From: Enterobacter chuandaensis
GTDB taxonomy: Bacteria > Pseudomonadota > Gammaproteobacteria > Enterobacterales > Enterobacteriaceae
DNA: 64,000 nucleotides
NCBI RefSeq assembly: GCF_003594915.1
Contig: NZ_QZCS01000004.1
Coordinates: forward strand, 62,001 to 126,000
Direction of reading: 5' to 3'
This document shows, one piece after another, positions 16,356 through 25,125 of the stretch; within the stretch, counting starts at the first letter, position 1; each line of letters starts with the position of its first letter. Made by a program: the position numbers and the translations under genes. The notes below the pieces were generated by a model that was given only the letters and a program-made list of their open reading frames with translations, was not told where the DNA came from and did no database searches.

Positions 16356-17015
16356 TTATTGTTCTACAATCGCCAGCGTAAACCCATCCCAACCCTTAAT
16401 CCCCACCGTTTGCAGCGCGGTGGCGGTTAAGCGGGGGGTATCTCCAGTCATCTCAATAAAACGCCGCACGCCCAGCACGCGCGCGTCGTCGCTTTCCCCG
16501 TTAATGACCTCGCCGTCGCGCACCACGTTATCGCCGATAATCACCGTACCCGGGCGGGAGTAGTGCAGCGACCACTCCAGATAGCCGGGATTGTTCGGCT
16601 TATCGGCATCAATAAAGATCAGGTCAAACGGCAGAACGTCGCCGAAATTCTCCAGCGACTTCAGCGCCGGGCCTTCTATTAATTCAATACGATCGCTTAG
16701 CCCCGCGAGGCGAATATTCTGGCGGGCAACATCGGCATGCGTCGGGTCAGCCTCAAGCGTAATCAGCTTTCCGTCCGGCGGCAGGGCGCGCGCCATCCAG
16801 ATTGAGCTATAGGCACCCAGCGTCCCGATCTCAAGAATGCGTCTTGCCTGCGTCATGCGCACGAACAGCGCCAGCAGTTGCCCCTGATTGGCGGCGACAT
16901 CGTGTTCAGGTAACCCGGCGCGTTTGTTGTTTTCAAGAACCTTCTCAAGAACCTCATCCTCAGGGATAAGCGAAGAAATCATGTAATTATCTACTGCAGA
17001 CCATTGTTGTTGCAT
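16356..17015 (-). CDS. SAM-dependent O-methyltransferase
   Basis: 219 residues from the ATG at 17015, which has a strong AAGGAG box; a longer frame start at 17075 runs through a REP element and is rejected. The class I methyltransferase signature is ILEIGTLGAYSSIW at 60-73, followed by the metal-site stretch LIFIDADKPNN typical of the catechol/caffeoyl-CoA O-methyltransferase family (Methyltransf_3). It is probably a cation-dependent cytoplasmic enzyme; the substrate is unknown. It is flanked by REP elements on both sides and is not present between hrpA and ydcF in E. coli. Confidence 0.87.
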   Translation of the reverse strand: MQQQWSAVDNYMISSLIPEDEVLEKVLENNKRAGLPEHDVAANQGQLLALFVRMTQARRILEIGTLGAYSSIWMARALPPDGKLITLEADPTHADVARQNIRLAGLSDRIELIEGPALKSLENFGDVLPFDLIFIDADKPNNPGYLEWSLHYSRPGTVIIGDNVVRDGEVINGESDDARVLGVRRFIEMTGDTPRLTATALQTVGIKGWDGFTLAIVEQ

Positions 17016-17054
17016 AGATTGACTCCTTGTGGGATTACCGGATGCGAAATGTAC

Positions 17055-17080
17055 GCCCGGTAAGCGAAGCGCCACCGGGC
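17055..17080. repeat. REP element
   Basis: GCCCGGTAAGCG-AAGCGCCACCGGGC-type palindrome in the gap between the efflux operon end and the O-methyltransferase start. It is related to the element at 16281-16353, so the methyltransferase gene is bracketed by REPs. Confidence 0.8.
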
Positions 17081-17086
17081 AGGTTT

Positions 17087-18466
17087 TCAGGCACTGACCC
17101 AGCCCCCGCCCAGCGCCTTATACAAATCAATCTGCGCCAGCAGCAGGTTATTTTTCACCTGCACGACGCTGGTTTGCACCGAGAACAGCGTGCGCTGCGC
17201 GTCCAGCACGTCAAGATAGGAGGAGTAGCCGTTGCCATAGCGGTTCTGCGCAATGCGCAGCGTCTCCTGCGCCACATCCTGCTGGGCAAGCAGCTCCGTC
17301 AGCTGTTCCTGATAGCGCGTAATAGCGTCAAGGCTGTTGTTCACTTCGGCAAACGCGTTACGCACGGTTTTTTCATACGCATATAGCGCCTGGTTACGCT
17401 GGGACTGGGAAATATCCACCTGCGCATTCAGCGCCTGGCGGTTAAGCAGCGGGGCGAGAATACTGCCGCCTGCGCTCCAGAGCTGAAGCGGGTTGTCCAG
17501 CAGGCCGGAAAGGGTGCGATCCTGTATCGATCCGGTTGCGGTCAGGTTGATCGACGGCAGCAGGCTGGCGTGTGACGCGGCAAGCGAGGCGTCAGCCGCA
17601 ACCAGCTGTCGTTCAGCCTGAACGATATCCGGCCGACGGTTCAGGAGCGTGGAGGGCAGCTGCGACGGCAGGGTGAGCGGCGTCAACGTTTCAAAACTTT
17701 TGCTGCGCACCACCGCGCCGGGGTTGCTTCCCAGCAGCAGGCTCAGGGCGTTCTCCTGCTGCGCAATCTGATGCTGCAGCACCGGCACCTGCGCTCGCGT
17801 TGAGCGCAGTTCGGAATCCGACTGCATCAGCTCCAGGCGCGAGCTGTAGCCCGTCTCAAACTGGCGTTTCGCAAGGTTAAATGCCTCTTCACGCGCTTTC
17901 AGCGTCGATTCGGTCACCCGCAGTTGCTCGTCAAGCGAGAGCAGGGTGACATACCCGGACGCAACGGACGACGCGACCGTCAAATCTGCGGCGGCGGCAG
18001 CGGCTTTTTGCGCTTCCAGCGAGGCCTCCGCGGCATTGGACGTACTGCGGTTGACGCCCCAGAGATCAACGTCATAGCTCGCCGTCAGGCTACCTCTGTA
18101 CAGCGTGCCGTAGACCGGTAGCCCGGTGGCGGCAGATTGCGAACGGGCGCGCGTTCCGGTTACGCCCGCGTCAAGCGACGGAAACAGGCTGCCGTCGGCG
18201 GCAAAGACCCGCGCCTGATACTCGTTTATCCGCTCGCGGGCGATCAGCACATCGCTGTTGTTCTTCAGCGCCCGATCCACATACCGGTTAAGATTGTTGT
18301 CATGGAAATTGCGCCACCAGAGCTGTTCCGCCGGGCTGGCAGGGCCGGAATCGGCGCGCCACTGCGCAGGGATGTGCAGCGTCGGCTGCGCCGGTTTTAC
18401 GTCGACGGACTGGCATCCGGCCAGCGTTACCGCCAGCACCAGCGCGGCTATCGGGCGGAGGGTCAT
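17087..18466 (-). CDS. Outer-membrane efflux lipoprotein, NodT family
   Basis: 459 residues with a lipoprotein signal (lipobox LAGC, Cys18) and two outer-membrane efflux protein repeats. Typical NodT/OprM features are AEQLWWRNFHDNNLNRYV near residue 50, the LNRRPDIVQAERQL motif near residue 275, and YGNGYSSYLDVLDAQRTL in the second repeat. It is a TolC-like trimeric outer-membrane channel. Its ATG overlaps the stop of the membrane-fusion gene by 4 bases. With the next two genes it forms a complete tripartite pump, so the system brings its own channel and does not need TolC. Confidence 0.92.
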   Translation of the reverse strand: MTLRPIAALVLAVTLAGCQSVDVKPAQPTLHIPAQWRADSGPASPAEQLWWRNFHDNNLNRYVDRALKNNSDVLIARERINEYQARVFAADGSLFPSLDAGVTGTRARSQSAATGLPVYGTLYRGSLTASYDVDLWGVNRSTSNAAEASLEAQKAAAAAADLTVASSVASGYVTLLSLDEQLRVTESTLKAREEAFNLAKRQFETGYSSRLELMQSDSELRSTRAQVPVLQHQIAQQENALSLLLGSNPGAVVRSKSFETLTPLTLPSQLPSTLLNRRPDIVQAERQLVAADASLAASHASLLPSINLTATGSIQDRTLSGLLDNPLQLWSAGGSILAPLLNRQALNAQVDISQSQRNQALYAYEKTVRNAFAEVNNSLDAITRYQEQLTELLAQQDVAQETLRIAQNRYGNGYSSYLDVLDAQRTLFSVQTSVVQVKNNLLLAQIDLYKALGGGWVSA

Positions 18467-19545
18467 GGCTTCGCCTCCCGCGTATCAATCGTCACCTGCA
18501 CCGACATGCCCGGGCGCAGCAGCGCAGACTCTTCAGGCTTGCCGAGCACCTCGATGCGCACCGGAATACGCTGGGCGATTTTGACAAAGTTCCCGGTGGC
18601 GTTGTCCGGCGTGATGGCGCTGAACTCAACGCCGGTAGCCGGGGAGATGCTCTCTACGCGGCCCTGATACGCTTTGTCGTTCAGGGCATCGACGGTGAAT
18701 TTCACCGGCTGACCGACGCGCAGCTCCGCCAGCTGGGTCTCTTTGATATTGGCGATCACCCAGTGTTGCGACGGAACCAGCGTTGTCAGATGTGTTCCGG
18801 CGGTGACATACGCGCCAAGACGCACGGCGATCTGGCCCAGCTGGCCGTCGCGCGGGGCGATAATGCGGGTGTTTTGCAGGTCAATCTGCGCCAGCTCCAG
18901 CGCCGCTTTGGCGTTTTCGACGTCCGCCTCCAGCGCCCCGCGGTTCACAATCACCGTCTGCAGATCCTGACGCGACATCTCAAGCGTGGCTTTCGCCTGA
19001 TCGATATCCGCGCTGCCCTGGGCCGCACTGGCCAGCGCGGCATCGCGTTCGCGAATGGAGAGCGAACCGTCAGCCGTCAGATCCTTCACGCGCTTTAAAT
19101 CCGCCTGGGTTTTCAGGCTCTGGGCGCGGGCATTTTTCAGCGCGGCTTCATTTTTGGCGATGGTCGCTTCGGCACTTTTACGCTGCTGCAGGTTGTTATT
19201 GAGGGCGGCAATTTTCATCGCCAGCTGCGCCTCGGCCTGATGGACGCGCTGACGATAAATACGGTCATCAATCTGCAGCAGCAGGTCGCCTTTTTTAACT
19301 TGCACAAAGTCCTGAACCTTCACCTCGGTGATATAGCCATTCACCTGAGGGCTGATAAACGTCGTCTGACCGCGCACGTAGGCGTTGTCGGTAAACTGCG
19401 CGTGGCGGGTGAACGGCGGTAGCTGCCACGCGTAGAGGATCACCAGCACGCCGACAATACCGATGGCGGCGGCGGTGAAAACGGAAACAATGCGCACATT
19501 TTTGCGGGTGTTGGCCTGCTCTTTGGCGGCATCCTGCTGACTCAT
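18463..19545 (-). CDS. HlyD family membrane-fusion protein (EmrA-like)
   Basis: 360 residues. It has one N-terminal membrane helix (about residues 22-42), then the EmrA/HlyD features FTDNAYVRGQTTFISPQVNG and a long alpha-helical hairpin rich in Ala, Gln, Lys and Glu (about 95-205), and a barrel domain (INIKETQLAELRVGQPV-like). It is the periplasmic adaptor linking the MFS pump to the outer-membrane channel. It lies 22 bases downstream of the MFS gene and overlaps the channel gene. The substrates are unknown; related systems export hydrophobic drugs or fatty acids. Confidence 0.92.
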   Translation of the reverse strand: MSQQDAAKEQANTRKNVRIVSVFTAAAIGIVGVLVILYAWQLPPFTRHAQFTDNAYVRGQTTFISPQVNGYITEVKVQDFVQVKKGDLLLQIDDRIYRQRVHQAEAQLAMKIAALNNNLQQRKSAEATIAKNEAALKNARAQSLKTQADLKRVKDLTADGSLSIRERDAALASAAQGSADIDQAKATLEMSRQDLQTVIVNRGALEADVENAKAALELAQIDLQNTRIIAPRDGQLGQIAVRLGAYVTAGTHLTTLVPSQHWVIANIKETQLAELRVGQPVKFTVDALNDKAYQGRVESISPATGVEFSAITPDNATGNFVKIAQRIPVRIEVLGKPEESALLRPGMSVQVTIDTREAKP

Positions 19546-19567
19546 ACATTCTCCAGAAATATTACAA

Positions 19568-21220
19568 TTATTTGTTGCCGGTGGCGTTCTTCAGCGCCAT
19601 ACGGGCAGTGATGCGCAGGCGCAGCAAGCGCCATAAAATCCAGACCAGCGTGGCGGCTGCAATGCTCGCCGTCAGCAGATAAGTATCGTTGTAAGCCAGA
19701 ATATTCGCCTCCAGCGTGGTGACCGTTTGCAGCTGCGTTATCGCCTGCGTTCCCAGCAGCGAACTGTCGCCAATCAGGCTTTTATACATCTGGGTATAAA
19801 GCTGAATCCGCTCGTTGACCAGCGGGTTGAGCGTGGTGAGCTGGTCTGCGAGCAGGCTGGAGTGGTATTTCTCGCGCCAGGTCTGGAAGGTGCCGAGGAT
19901 CGCGGAACCCAGCAGGCCGCCAAGGTTCTGGCTCATGCCAAACATCACTGAGAAGCTGACGAGGTTGCGCGGGTCGGCAATCACCCCGCCAATGGCGGCC
20001 AGCATGGCTGGCGCCAGGAAGAAGGCGCTGCCAAAGCCCAGCAGGAACTGGCTGACCATCAGCTGATCAGGACGGGTCAGGTTATTGGACTGGCTGTCCA
20101 GCAGCGAGGCCACAATCATCAGCGCCAGAGAGGTGATGATTGGCCACGCCAGTTTGGTAGGCTTAATCGTGAGACAGCTGGTGACGATCCCGCAGACGAT
20201 CCCGGCGAAAATGGACCACGCCAGGTGGGTCATCTGCTCATTCTGTAACCCAACATACTGCAGCCAGCCGATGACGCCGGTGTTTTGCTCTGCCAGCACG
20301 ATACGGATCAGCAGCATAATGAGCCCCAGACGGACGATGCTGCCGCTCGACAGCCAGCGGGTGTTCAGCAGCGGGTTGGCGCGGTTATGTTCAAACACGA
20401 TGGCGGAAACAATCAGCACCAGCGATAGCGCCAGCGACCAGCCGATCCACGGCGCCTCGAACCACCAGTCAAGACGGCCTAACGAGAGCACGGCGCAGAG
20501 CAGGGCCATCCCGGGGGCCAGTAAAAAGAAGGTGATAAAGTCTTTCTTCTCAAAGACCTTGCGTCGGTCACCCGGCGGCAGCTTTAAGGCGATTACGCAG
20601 GCCAGGGAGATCAGCGCCAGCCCCAGTTCAAAGAAATAGAGGCCACGCCACTCGTCCAGCTGGAGAAGTTCGGTGGAAAACAGGCGCGCCAGCGGAATGG
20701 CGAGCGACGACCCGGTAATCCCGATGGTGAGCGCCTTCAGGCGGTGCTTCGCAGGCCAGGCCTGGATCTGGTAGTAAATCCCCAGCGAACTGAGCGCTGC
20801 GGCCACCATCCCGTGCGCGGCGCGCACCATCAGCGCGGAGCTGAGGTCGTTAACGAACAGGTGGAAAAACGTGACCAGCACGTACAGCACCAGAAAACCT
20901 TCGGTGAAGGCGCGCAGTCCGTACTGCTGGCGGAACTTGACCAGCAGCAGGTTGATGGAGATGTTGGTCATGACGTAGACCGCGGGCAGCCAGGCGATTT
21001 CAGTCGACCAGGCCCCGAAGGTTCCCTGCAGGTTTTGCAGGTTGGCGGTCACCACCGCATTACCCAGCGCCCCCGTCAGGCACACCAGCAGGCCAACCAC
21101 GCCGTAGGCAATGCGTTTTGGCGTACTGTGTTCGGGTGTGGAGGGCGAACCCAGCAGGGCGGGTTTCTCATGTGGCTGCCACTCGCGAGGAGCATAAGGG
21201 TCGCGTTCGGGCAGGCGCAT
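19568..21220 (-). CDS. DHA2-type MFS efflux pump (EmrB-like)
   Basis: 550 residues with about 14 membrane helices, the size and layout of the DHA2 drug:H+ antiporter group (EmrB, FarB). Recognisable parts are the first helix GLLVCLTGALGNAVVTANL, the AWLPAVYVM segment, and FGSAFFLAPAMLAAIGG in the second half. The N-terminus has a 35-residue hydrophilic extension before helix 1. It is first in a three-gene operon encoding pump, adaptor and outer-membrane channel. No regulator gene adjoins; the 203-base gap to ydcF contains its promoter. The exported compound cannot be deduced. Confidence 0.92.
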   Translation of the reverse strand: MRLPERDPYAPREWQPHEKPALLGSPSTPEHSTPKRIAYGVVGLLVCLTGALGNAVVTANLQNLQGTFGAWSTEIAWLPAVYVMTNISINLLLVKFRQQYGLRAFTEGFLVLYVLVTFFHLFVNDLSSALMVRAAHGMVAAALSSLGIYYQIQAWPAKHRLKALTIGITGSSLAIPLARLFSTELLQLDEWRGLYFFELGLALISLACVIALKLPPGDRRKVFEKKDFITFFLLAPGMALLCAVLSLGRLDWWFEAPWIGWSLALSLVLIVSAIVFEHNRANPLLNTRWLSSGSIVRLGLIMLLIRIVLAEQNTGVIGWLQYVGLQNEQMTHLAWSIFAGIVCGIVTSCLTIKPTKLAWPIITSLALMIVASLLDSQSNNLTRPDQLMVSQFLLGFGSAFFLAPAMLAAIGGVIADPRNLVSFSVMFGMSQNLGGLLGSAILGTFQTWREKYHSSLLADQLTTLNPLVNERIQLYTQMYKSLIGDSSLLGTQAITQLQTVTTLEANILAYNDTYLLTASIAAATLVWILWRLLRLRITARMALKNATGNK

Positions 21221-21423
21221 AACGTCGGTTACCTTAGAAAAGTGGAATAATTAGCAGGCTGGGGATTCTACGTCTGCCGCAAAAGATAATTCAAGTGAAT
21301 ATGATTTATGTATGTTAATCAAATGTTGAGGGAAAAGTTTAAGGAAAAAGAGCGGCCCGAGGTCGCCGTTGTGTTGAGAAACTGAAGCCGCTACCCTGAA
21401 GGGACAGAGAGGAGGAGTTCACC

Positions 21424-22218
21424 ATGGATCAGACCCATTTCCCCATCCTGCCGGATGCCACGCTGGCGGCCATCAATACTGTCGGTGAATGGCTGGCGCA
21501 GGACGACCTGAGCGGCAGCCGGCAACTCCCGGACATTGACGCGGTAATTCTGGCAGGAAACGCGGTGATCCCGACCATCGACGCCGCCTGCCGTATTGCC
21601 GCGATGAAAGAGGTGCCGCTGCTGATTAGCGGTGGCATTGGCCATTCGACCACGTTTTTATATGAGGCTATCCGCCATCACCCGCGATATCACACCGTAC
21701 CGGTCGACGGGCGATCGGAAGCGCGTATTCTTGCCGACATTGCGCGGGAGTTCTGGCAGATCCCCGAGGCGCGCCTGTGGATTGAAGACGGATCCACCAA
21801 CTGCGGTGAAAACGCGCGTTTTAGCTGGAACATGCTGAAACAGCACCAGCAGACTGGTGGACGCATGCTGGTGGTGCAGGACCCGACGATGCAGCGCCGC
21901 ACGATGGCGACCTTTGCCCGCGTGTGCCGCGATGAGCCCGCCTCACCGCAGTGGATAAGCCATCCCGGGTTTACGCCGATGCTGCAAAACGGCAAAGAGT
22001 GCATGGAATTTATCGGGGGCAACGCCGGGCTGTGGCCCGTTGAGCGCTACCTTTCACTGGTTCTGGGTGAGCTGCCGCGGCTGTATGATGACGTTAACGG
22101 CTATGGCCCGGCCGGGCGTGATTATATCGCTCACGTTGCCTTTCCGGAGGCGGTGACTGCCGCGTGGAAACAGCTACAGCAGGATCCTGTCCTGAAGAGC
22201 GCACGTAAAATAATTTAG
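21424..22218 (+). CDS. ydcF: YdcF, DUF218 family protein
   Basis: 264 residues, close to E. coli YdcF (266). DUF218/ElyC-type features are the AVILAGNAV strand, LLISGGIGHSTTFLYEAI near residue 70, the IEDGSTNCGENARFS stretch and LVVQDPTMQRRTM. E. coli YdcF binds S-adenosylmethionine in structural work, but its role is unknown. A GAGGAG box precedes the ATG. In E. coli it lies right after hrpA; here 5 kb of efflux and methyltransferase genes separate them. E. coli has aldA between ydcF and gapC, and that gene is missing here. Confidence 0.93.
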   Translation: MDQTHFPILPDATLAAINTVGEWLAQDDLSGSRQLPDIDAVILAGNAVIPTIDAACRIAAMKEVPLLISGGIGHSTTFLYEAIRHHPRYHTVPVDGRSEARILADIAREFWQIPEARLWIEDGSTNCGENARFSWNMLKQHQQTGGRMLVVQDPTMQRRTMATFARVCRDEPASPQWISHPGFTPMLQNGKECMEFIGGNAGLWPVERYLSLVLGELPRLYDDVNGYGPAGRDYIAHVAFPEAVTAAWKQLQQDPVLKSARKII

Positions 22219-22230
22219 GCACGGAACAAT

Positions 22231-22270
22231 CCCCTCGCCCCTTTGGGGAGAGGGTTAGGGTGAGGGGGGG
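22231..22270. repeat. Small palindromic repeat, copy 1 (GAGAGGGTTAGGGTGAGGGG family)
   Basis: An inverted pair CCCCTCGCCCC / GGGGAGAGGG is followed by TTAGGGTGAGGGGGG. Two more copies lie at 35876-35913 and 55742-55775. This copy lies in the convergent gap between ydcF and gapC and may serve as a transcript end. Confidence 0.8.
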
Positions 22271-22277
22271 GTGGAAA

Positions 22278-23279
22278 TCACAGCGCCGCAAACTTATCCA
22301 GCGTGCGCACCAGTTGGGTAACGAAACCGTACTCGTTGTCATACCACGCGACGGCTTTCACCAGCTGTAGCTCGCCCGCTTCAGACACCTCGGTCTGGGT
22401 GGCGTCAAATACCGAGCCATAATGCGAGCCAATCACATCTGAAGAGACAATCTCGTCATCGGTATACCCGAACGATTTATTCCCCTGGGTCGCCTTTTTC
22501 AGCGAGGCGTTGATCTCCTCGACGGTCACTTTCTTGCCCAGAATCGCGACCAGTTCGGTCACGGAGCCGGTTTTAACCGGCACGCGCTGCGCGTGGCCTT
22601 TGAGCTTACCGCTGAGCGCCGGGATCACCAGCCCGATAGCTTTTGCCGCACCGGTGGTATGCGGAATAATATTTTCTGCCGCCGCCCGCGAGGCGCGGAG
22701 ATCTTTCCCGCGCGGGCCATCTACCAGCGCCTGGGTGCCGGTATAGGCATGAATGGTGGTCATGGTGCCCACTTTAATTTCAAACGCGTCGTTCAGGGCT
22801 TTTGCCAGCGGGGCGAGGCAGTTGGTGGTGCAGGACGCGACGGAGATAATGGTATCTGCGGCGTCAATGGTGTCGTCATTCACGCTATAGACGATGGTCT
22901 TCATGTCGCCCGCCGGCGCTGAGATCAGCACCTTCTTCGCGCCGGCATCGAGGTGCGCCCGCGATTTCTCTTCTGAGGTATAAAAGCCGGTGCACTCCAC
23001 GACGATATCCACGCCAGCGGCTTTCCACGGTATATGCTTCGCCTCTTTTTCGGCGTACACCGCAATGGTTTTACCGTCCACAATCAGCGCATCCTCGGTG
23101 AAATCCACGCTCCACGGGAAGCCACCGTAGTTGGAATCATGCCTGAGCAGGTAGGCCAGGACTTTCGGGGAGGTGAGATCGTTGATGGCGACAACGGTGT
23201 TGCTGTCCTGGGTTTCAAGAAGGCGGCGCAGTACAAGGCGTCCAATGCGTCCAAATCCGTTAATACCAATTTTACTCAT
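22278..23279 (-). CDS. gapC: Type I glyceraldehyde-3-phosphate dehydrogenase GapC
   Basis: 333 residues. It has the NAD-binding INGFGRIGR motif at 6-14, catalytic Cys150 in SVASCTTNC and His177 in TTIHAYT. It converts glyceraldehyde-3-phosphate to 1,3-bisphosphoglycerate with NAD. Position next to cybB and ydcF identifies it as GapC, the second GAPDH, rather than the main glycolytic GapA. In E. coli K-12 gapC is a frameshifted pseudogene; here the frame is full length and all key residues are present, so the enzyme is probably active. An AGGAGA box precedes the ATG. Confidence 0.92.
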   Translation of the reverse strand: MSKIGINGFGRIGRLVLRRLLETQDSNTVVAINDLTSPKVLAYLLRHDSNYGGFPWSVDFTEDALIVDGKTIAVYAEKEAKHIPWKAAGVDIVVECTGFYTSEEKSRAHLDAGAKKVLISAPAGDMKTIVYSVNDDTIDAADTIISVASCTTNCLAPLAKALNDAFEIKVGTMTTIHAYTGTQALVDGPRGKDLRASRAAAENIIPHTTGAAKAIGLVIPALSGKLKGHAQRVPVKTGSVTELVAILGKKVTVEEINASLKKATQGNKSFGYTDDEIVSSDVIGSHYGSVFDATQTEVSEAGELQLVKAVAWYDNEYGFVTQLVRTLDKFAAL

Positions 23280-23469
23280 AGCATTCTCCTGGTAAATGTG
23301 TCGATACGACCGTTTGAACTCATCCAGGCTTAGACCATCACGGGAAGGGCGGCAATTGAAGATGCTTCATACGGGAGGAAGTAATTGAAAAACCATACAG
23401 AAAAGTTAATGAATTTTTAAGGAAAGGAGATTATGTTGGCGCGGTAACTGTTTTTTTTCAGGAAATCCC

Positions 23470-24000
23470 ATGCGCACTAAATATACAAGCCTGCAAATCG
23501 CGATTCACTGGCTGGTGTTTATGTTAATCGTCGTCGCCTACTGCGCGATGGAGTTCAGAGGCTTTTTCCCGCGTACCGACCGCCCGCTTATCAACATGAT
23601 CCACGTCTCCTGCGGCATCTCGGTTCTGGTGTTGATGGTGGCGCGATTGCTGATCCGCCTGAAGTTTCCCGCTCCACCTATTCAGCCGAAACCCAAAGCG
23701 ATGATCACCGGTATGTCCCACCTTGGGCATTTGATCGTTTATCTGCTTTTTATTGCGCTGCCGCTGATTGGCATTGTGATGATGTATAACCGCGGAAATG
23801 ACTGGTTTGCCTTCGGGATGCTGATGCCGCACGCGGCGGAGGGGAATTTTGACCTGGTGGATGTGCTGAAAGAGTGGCACGAGACGCTGGCGAACCTGGG
23901 CTATTTTGTGATTGGCCTGCACGCGGCGGCGGCGCTGATGCATCACTATTTCTGGAAAGATAACACCCTCCTGCGCATGATGCCGAAAAAGCGTCAGTAG
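23470..24000 (+). CDS. cybB: Cytochrome b561 CybB
   Basis: 176 residues with four membrane helices. Conserved haem-ligand candidates are His13 in helix 1 (IAIHWLVF), His45 (INMIHVSCG), and His137, His151 and His158 in the last helices (EWHETL, GLHAAAALMHH). This is the E. coli cytochrome b561 family, a di-haem inner-membrane protein that oxidises quinol and can pass electrons to superoxide. It is a single-gene unit with its own terminator. The synteny gapC-cybB is conserved with E. coli; the genes that follow are not. Confidence 0.94.
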   Translation: MRTKYTSLQIAIHWLVFMLIVVAYCAMEFRGFFPRTDRPLINMIHVSCGISVLVLMVARLLIRLKFPAPPIQPKPKAMITGMSHLGHLIVYLLFIALPLIGIVMMYNRGNDWFAFGMLMPHAAEGNFDLVDVLKEWHETLANLGYFVIGLHAAAALMHHYFWKDNTLLRMMPKKRQ

Positions 24001-24012
24001 TCTATAACGCTT

Positions 24013-24046
24013 GCCGGGTGGAGCAGCGCCACCCGGCTTGTTTTTT
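24013..24046 (+). terminator. Rho-independent terminator of cybB
   Basis: A perfect 9-bp stem GCCGGGTGG / CCACCCGGC with a 7-base loop is followed by TTGTTTTTT. It is built from a REP-like palindrome and lies in the convergent gap. Confidence 0.88.
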
Positions 24047-25112
24047 AACCCAGCAGAGCATGCTCCTCAGCCGTTAACGCCAGCGTCTGCGTCGCACCCG
24101 TATCCGACGATTTCACCGCCGCTTCCAGCACGGCCATGACCGCTAGCGCCTCGACAGGGTGAACGGGATTGGTGATTTTCCCGAGCAACGCATCACGTAC
24201 GTTGATGTAATACTGGCGCTGATCGCCCTTCGGTGTCGTTATCGTCTGCGGTTCGCCGTTAGCGCCAAAGAACACCATGCTGTCGTCGTCTTCACCCCAG
24301 GCTTCACTGCCGGGGATCACGCCAGCAAGCAGTTGCGCCTCCTGCTGATCGATTCTGGCTTTCACCACGCTCCCTTTATCTCCGTGGACGGAAAAGCGTG
24401 CCGTACCGCCAGCCACCAGCATGCTGGCGTGCAGAACCACCTTATGTTCCGGGTAATTGAGGACCACGTGCGCCCAGTCATTCACCTCTGCGCCGTCGCG
24501 CAGCGTCGCGATATTGCCCTGAACCGACTGCGGCAGGCCAAAGATCTGAAGCGTCTGGTCAATCAGGTGCGGACCAAGGTCAAACCACAGGCCGCTGCCG
24601 GGCACGTTCTGCTCGCGCCAGCGCACGCGGACTTCCGGGCGGAAGCGGTCAATATGCGACTCCAGGTGCTTAACCTTGCCGAGCGTGCCTTGCTCAATAA
24701 TCTGTTTAATGCCGAGGAAATCGCTGTCCCAGCGGCGGTTGTGAAAGACGGAAAGCAGAAGCTGCTTTTCATCCGCCAGCGTAATCAGGTCGCGGGCCTC
24801 CTGCATGTCGAGGGTAAAGGGCTTATCCACGACGACATGCTTACCTGAGTTCAGGGCCAGCGTCGCCAGCGGCGCGTGCGTGGCGTTAGGGGAAGCAATC
24901 ACCACCAGGTCGATATCAGGGTGTTGAATGGCTTCTTCCGGCGTGGCTACCACCAGTACGTCCGGCAGATCGCGTTTGACCTTCTCTTCATCACGAGAAG
25001 AGACCACCGCCAGCTTAAGCCCATCCACGGACTGGATCAGCGGGGCATGGAAGGTTTTACCGACAAAACCATACCCGATCAGCGCAATGTTAATTGTTTT
25101 AACTGTACTCAT
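24045..25112 (-). CDS. Gfo/Idh/MocA family oxidoreductase, YdgJ-like
   Basis: 355 residues from the ATG at 25112; longer in-frame starts overlap the upstream regulator. The Rossmann motif IALIGYGFVGKTFHAPLI lies near residue 8, the catalytic lysine motif VVVDKPFTLD near residue 95, and the GPHLIDQTLQIFG segment near residue 180. It resembles E. coli YdgJ (346 residues) over its length. It should be an NAD(P)-dependent dehydrogenase of a sugar or sugar alcohol. It lies 13 bases downstream of a DeoR-type repressor gene, which fits an operon for use of an unknown sugar. Confidence 0.85.
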   Translation of the reverse strand: MSTVKTINIALIGYGFVGKTFHAPLIQSVDGLKLAVVSSRDEEKVKRDLPDVLVVATPEEAIQHPDIDLVVIASPNATHAPLATLALNSGKHVVVDKPFTLDMQEARDLITLADEKQLLLSVFHNRRWDSDFLGIKQIIEQGTLGKVKHLESHIDRFRPEVRVRWREQNVPGSGLWFDLGPHLIDQTLQIFGLPQSVQGNIATLRDGAEVNDWAHVVLNYPEHKVVLHASMLVAGGTARFSVHGDKGSVVKARIDQQEAQLLAGVIPGSEAWGEDDDSMVFFGANGEPQTITTPKGDQRQYYINVRDALLGKITNPVHPVEALAVMAVLEAAVKSSDTGATQTLALTAEEHALLG

Positions 25113-25125
25113 GACCTTCTCCACG

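Noticed and set aside
23280..23469. Possible small RNA (RydC-like) near cybB
   Set aside because: A small RNA is reported near cybB in relatives, but I cannot see its pseudoknot sequence or a terminator here.
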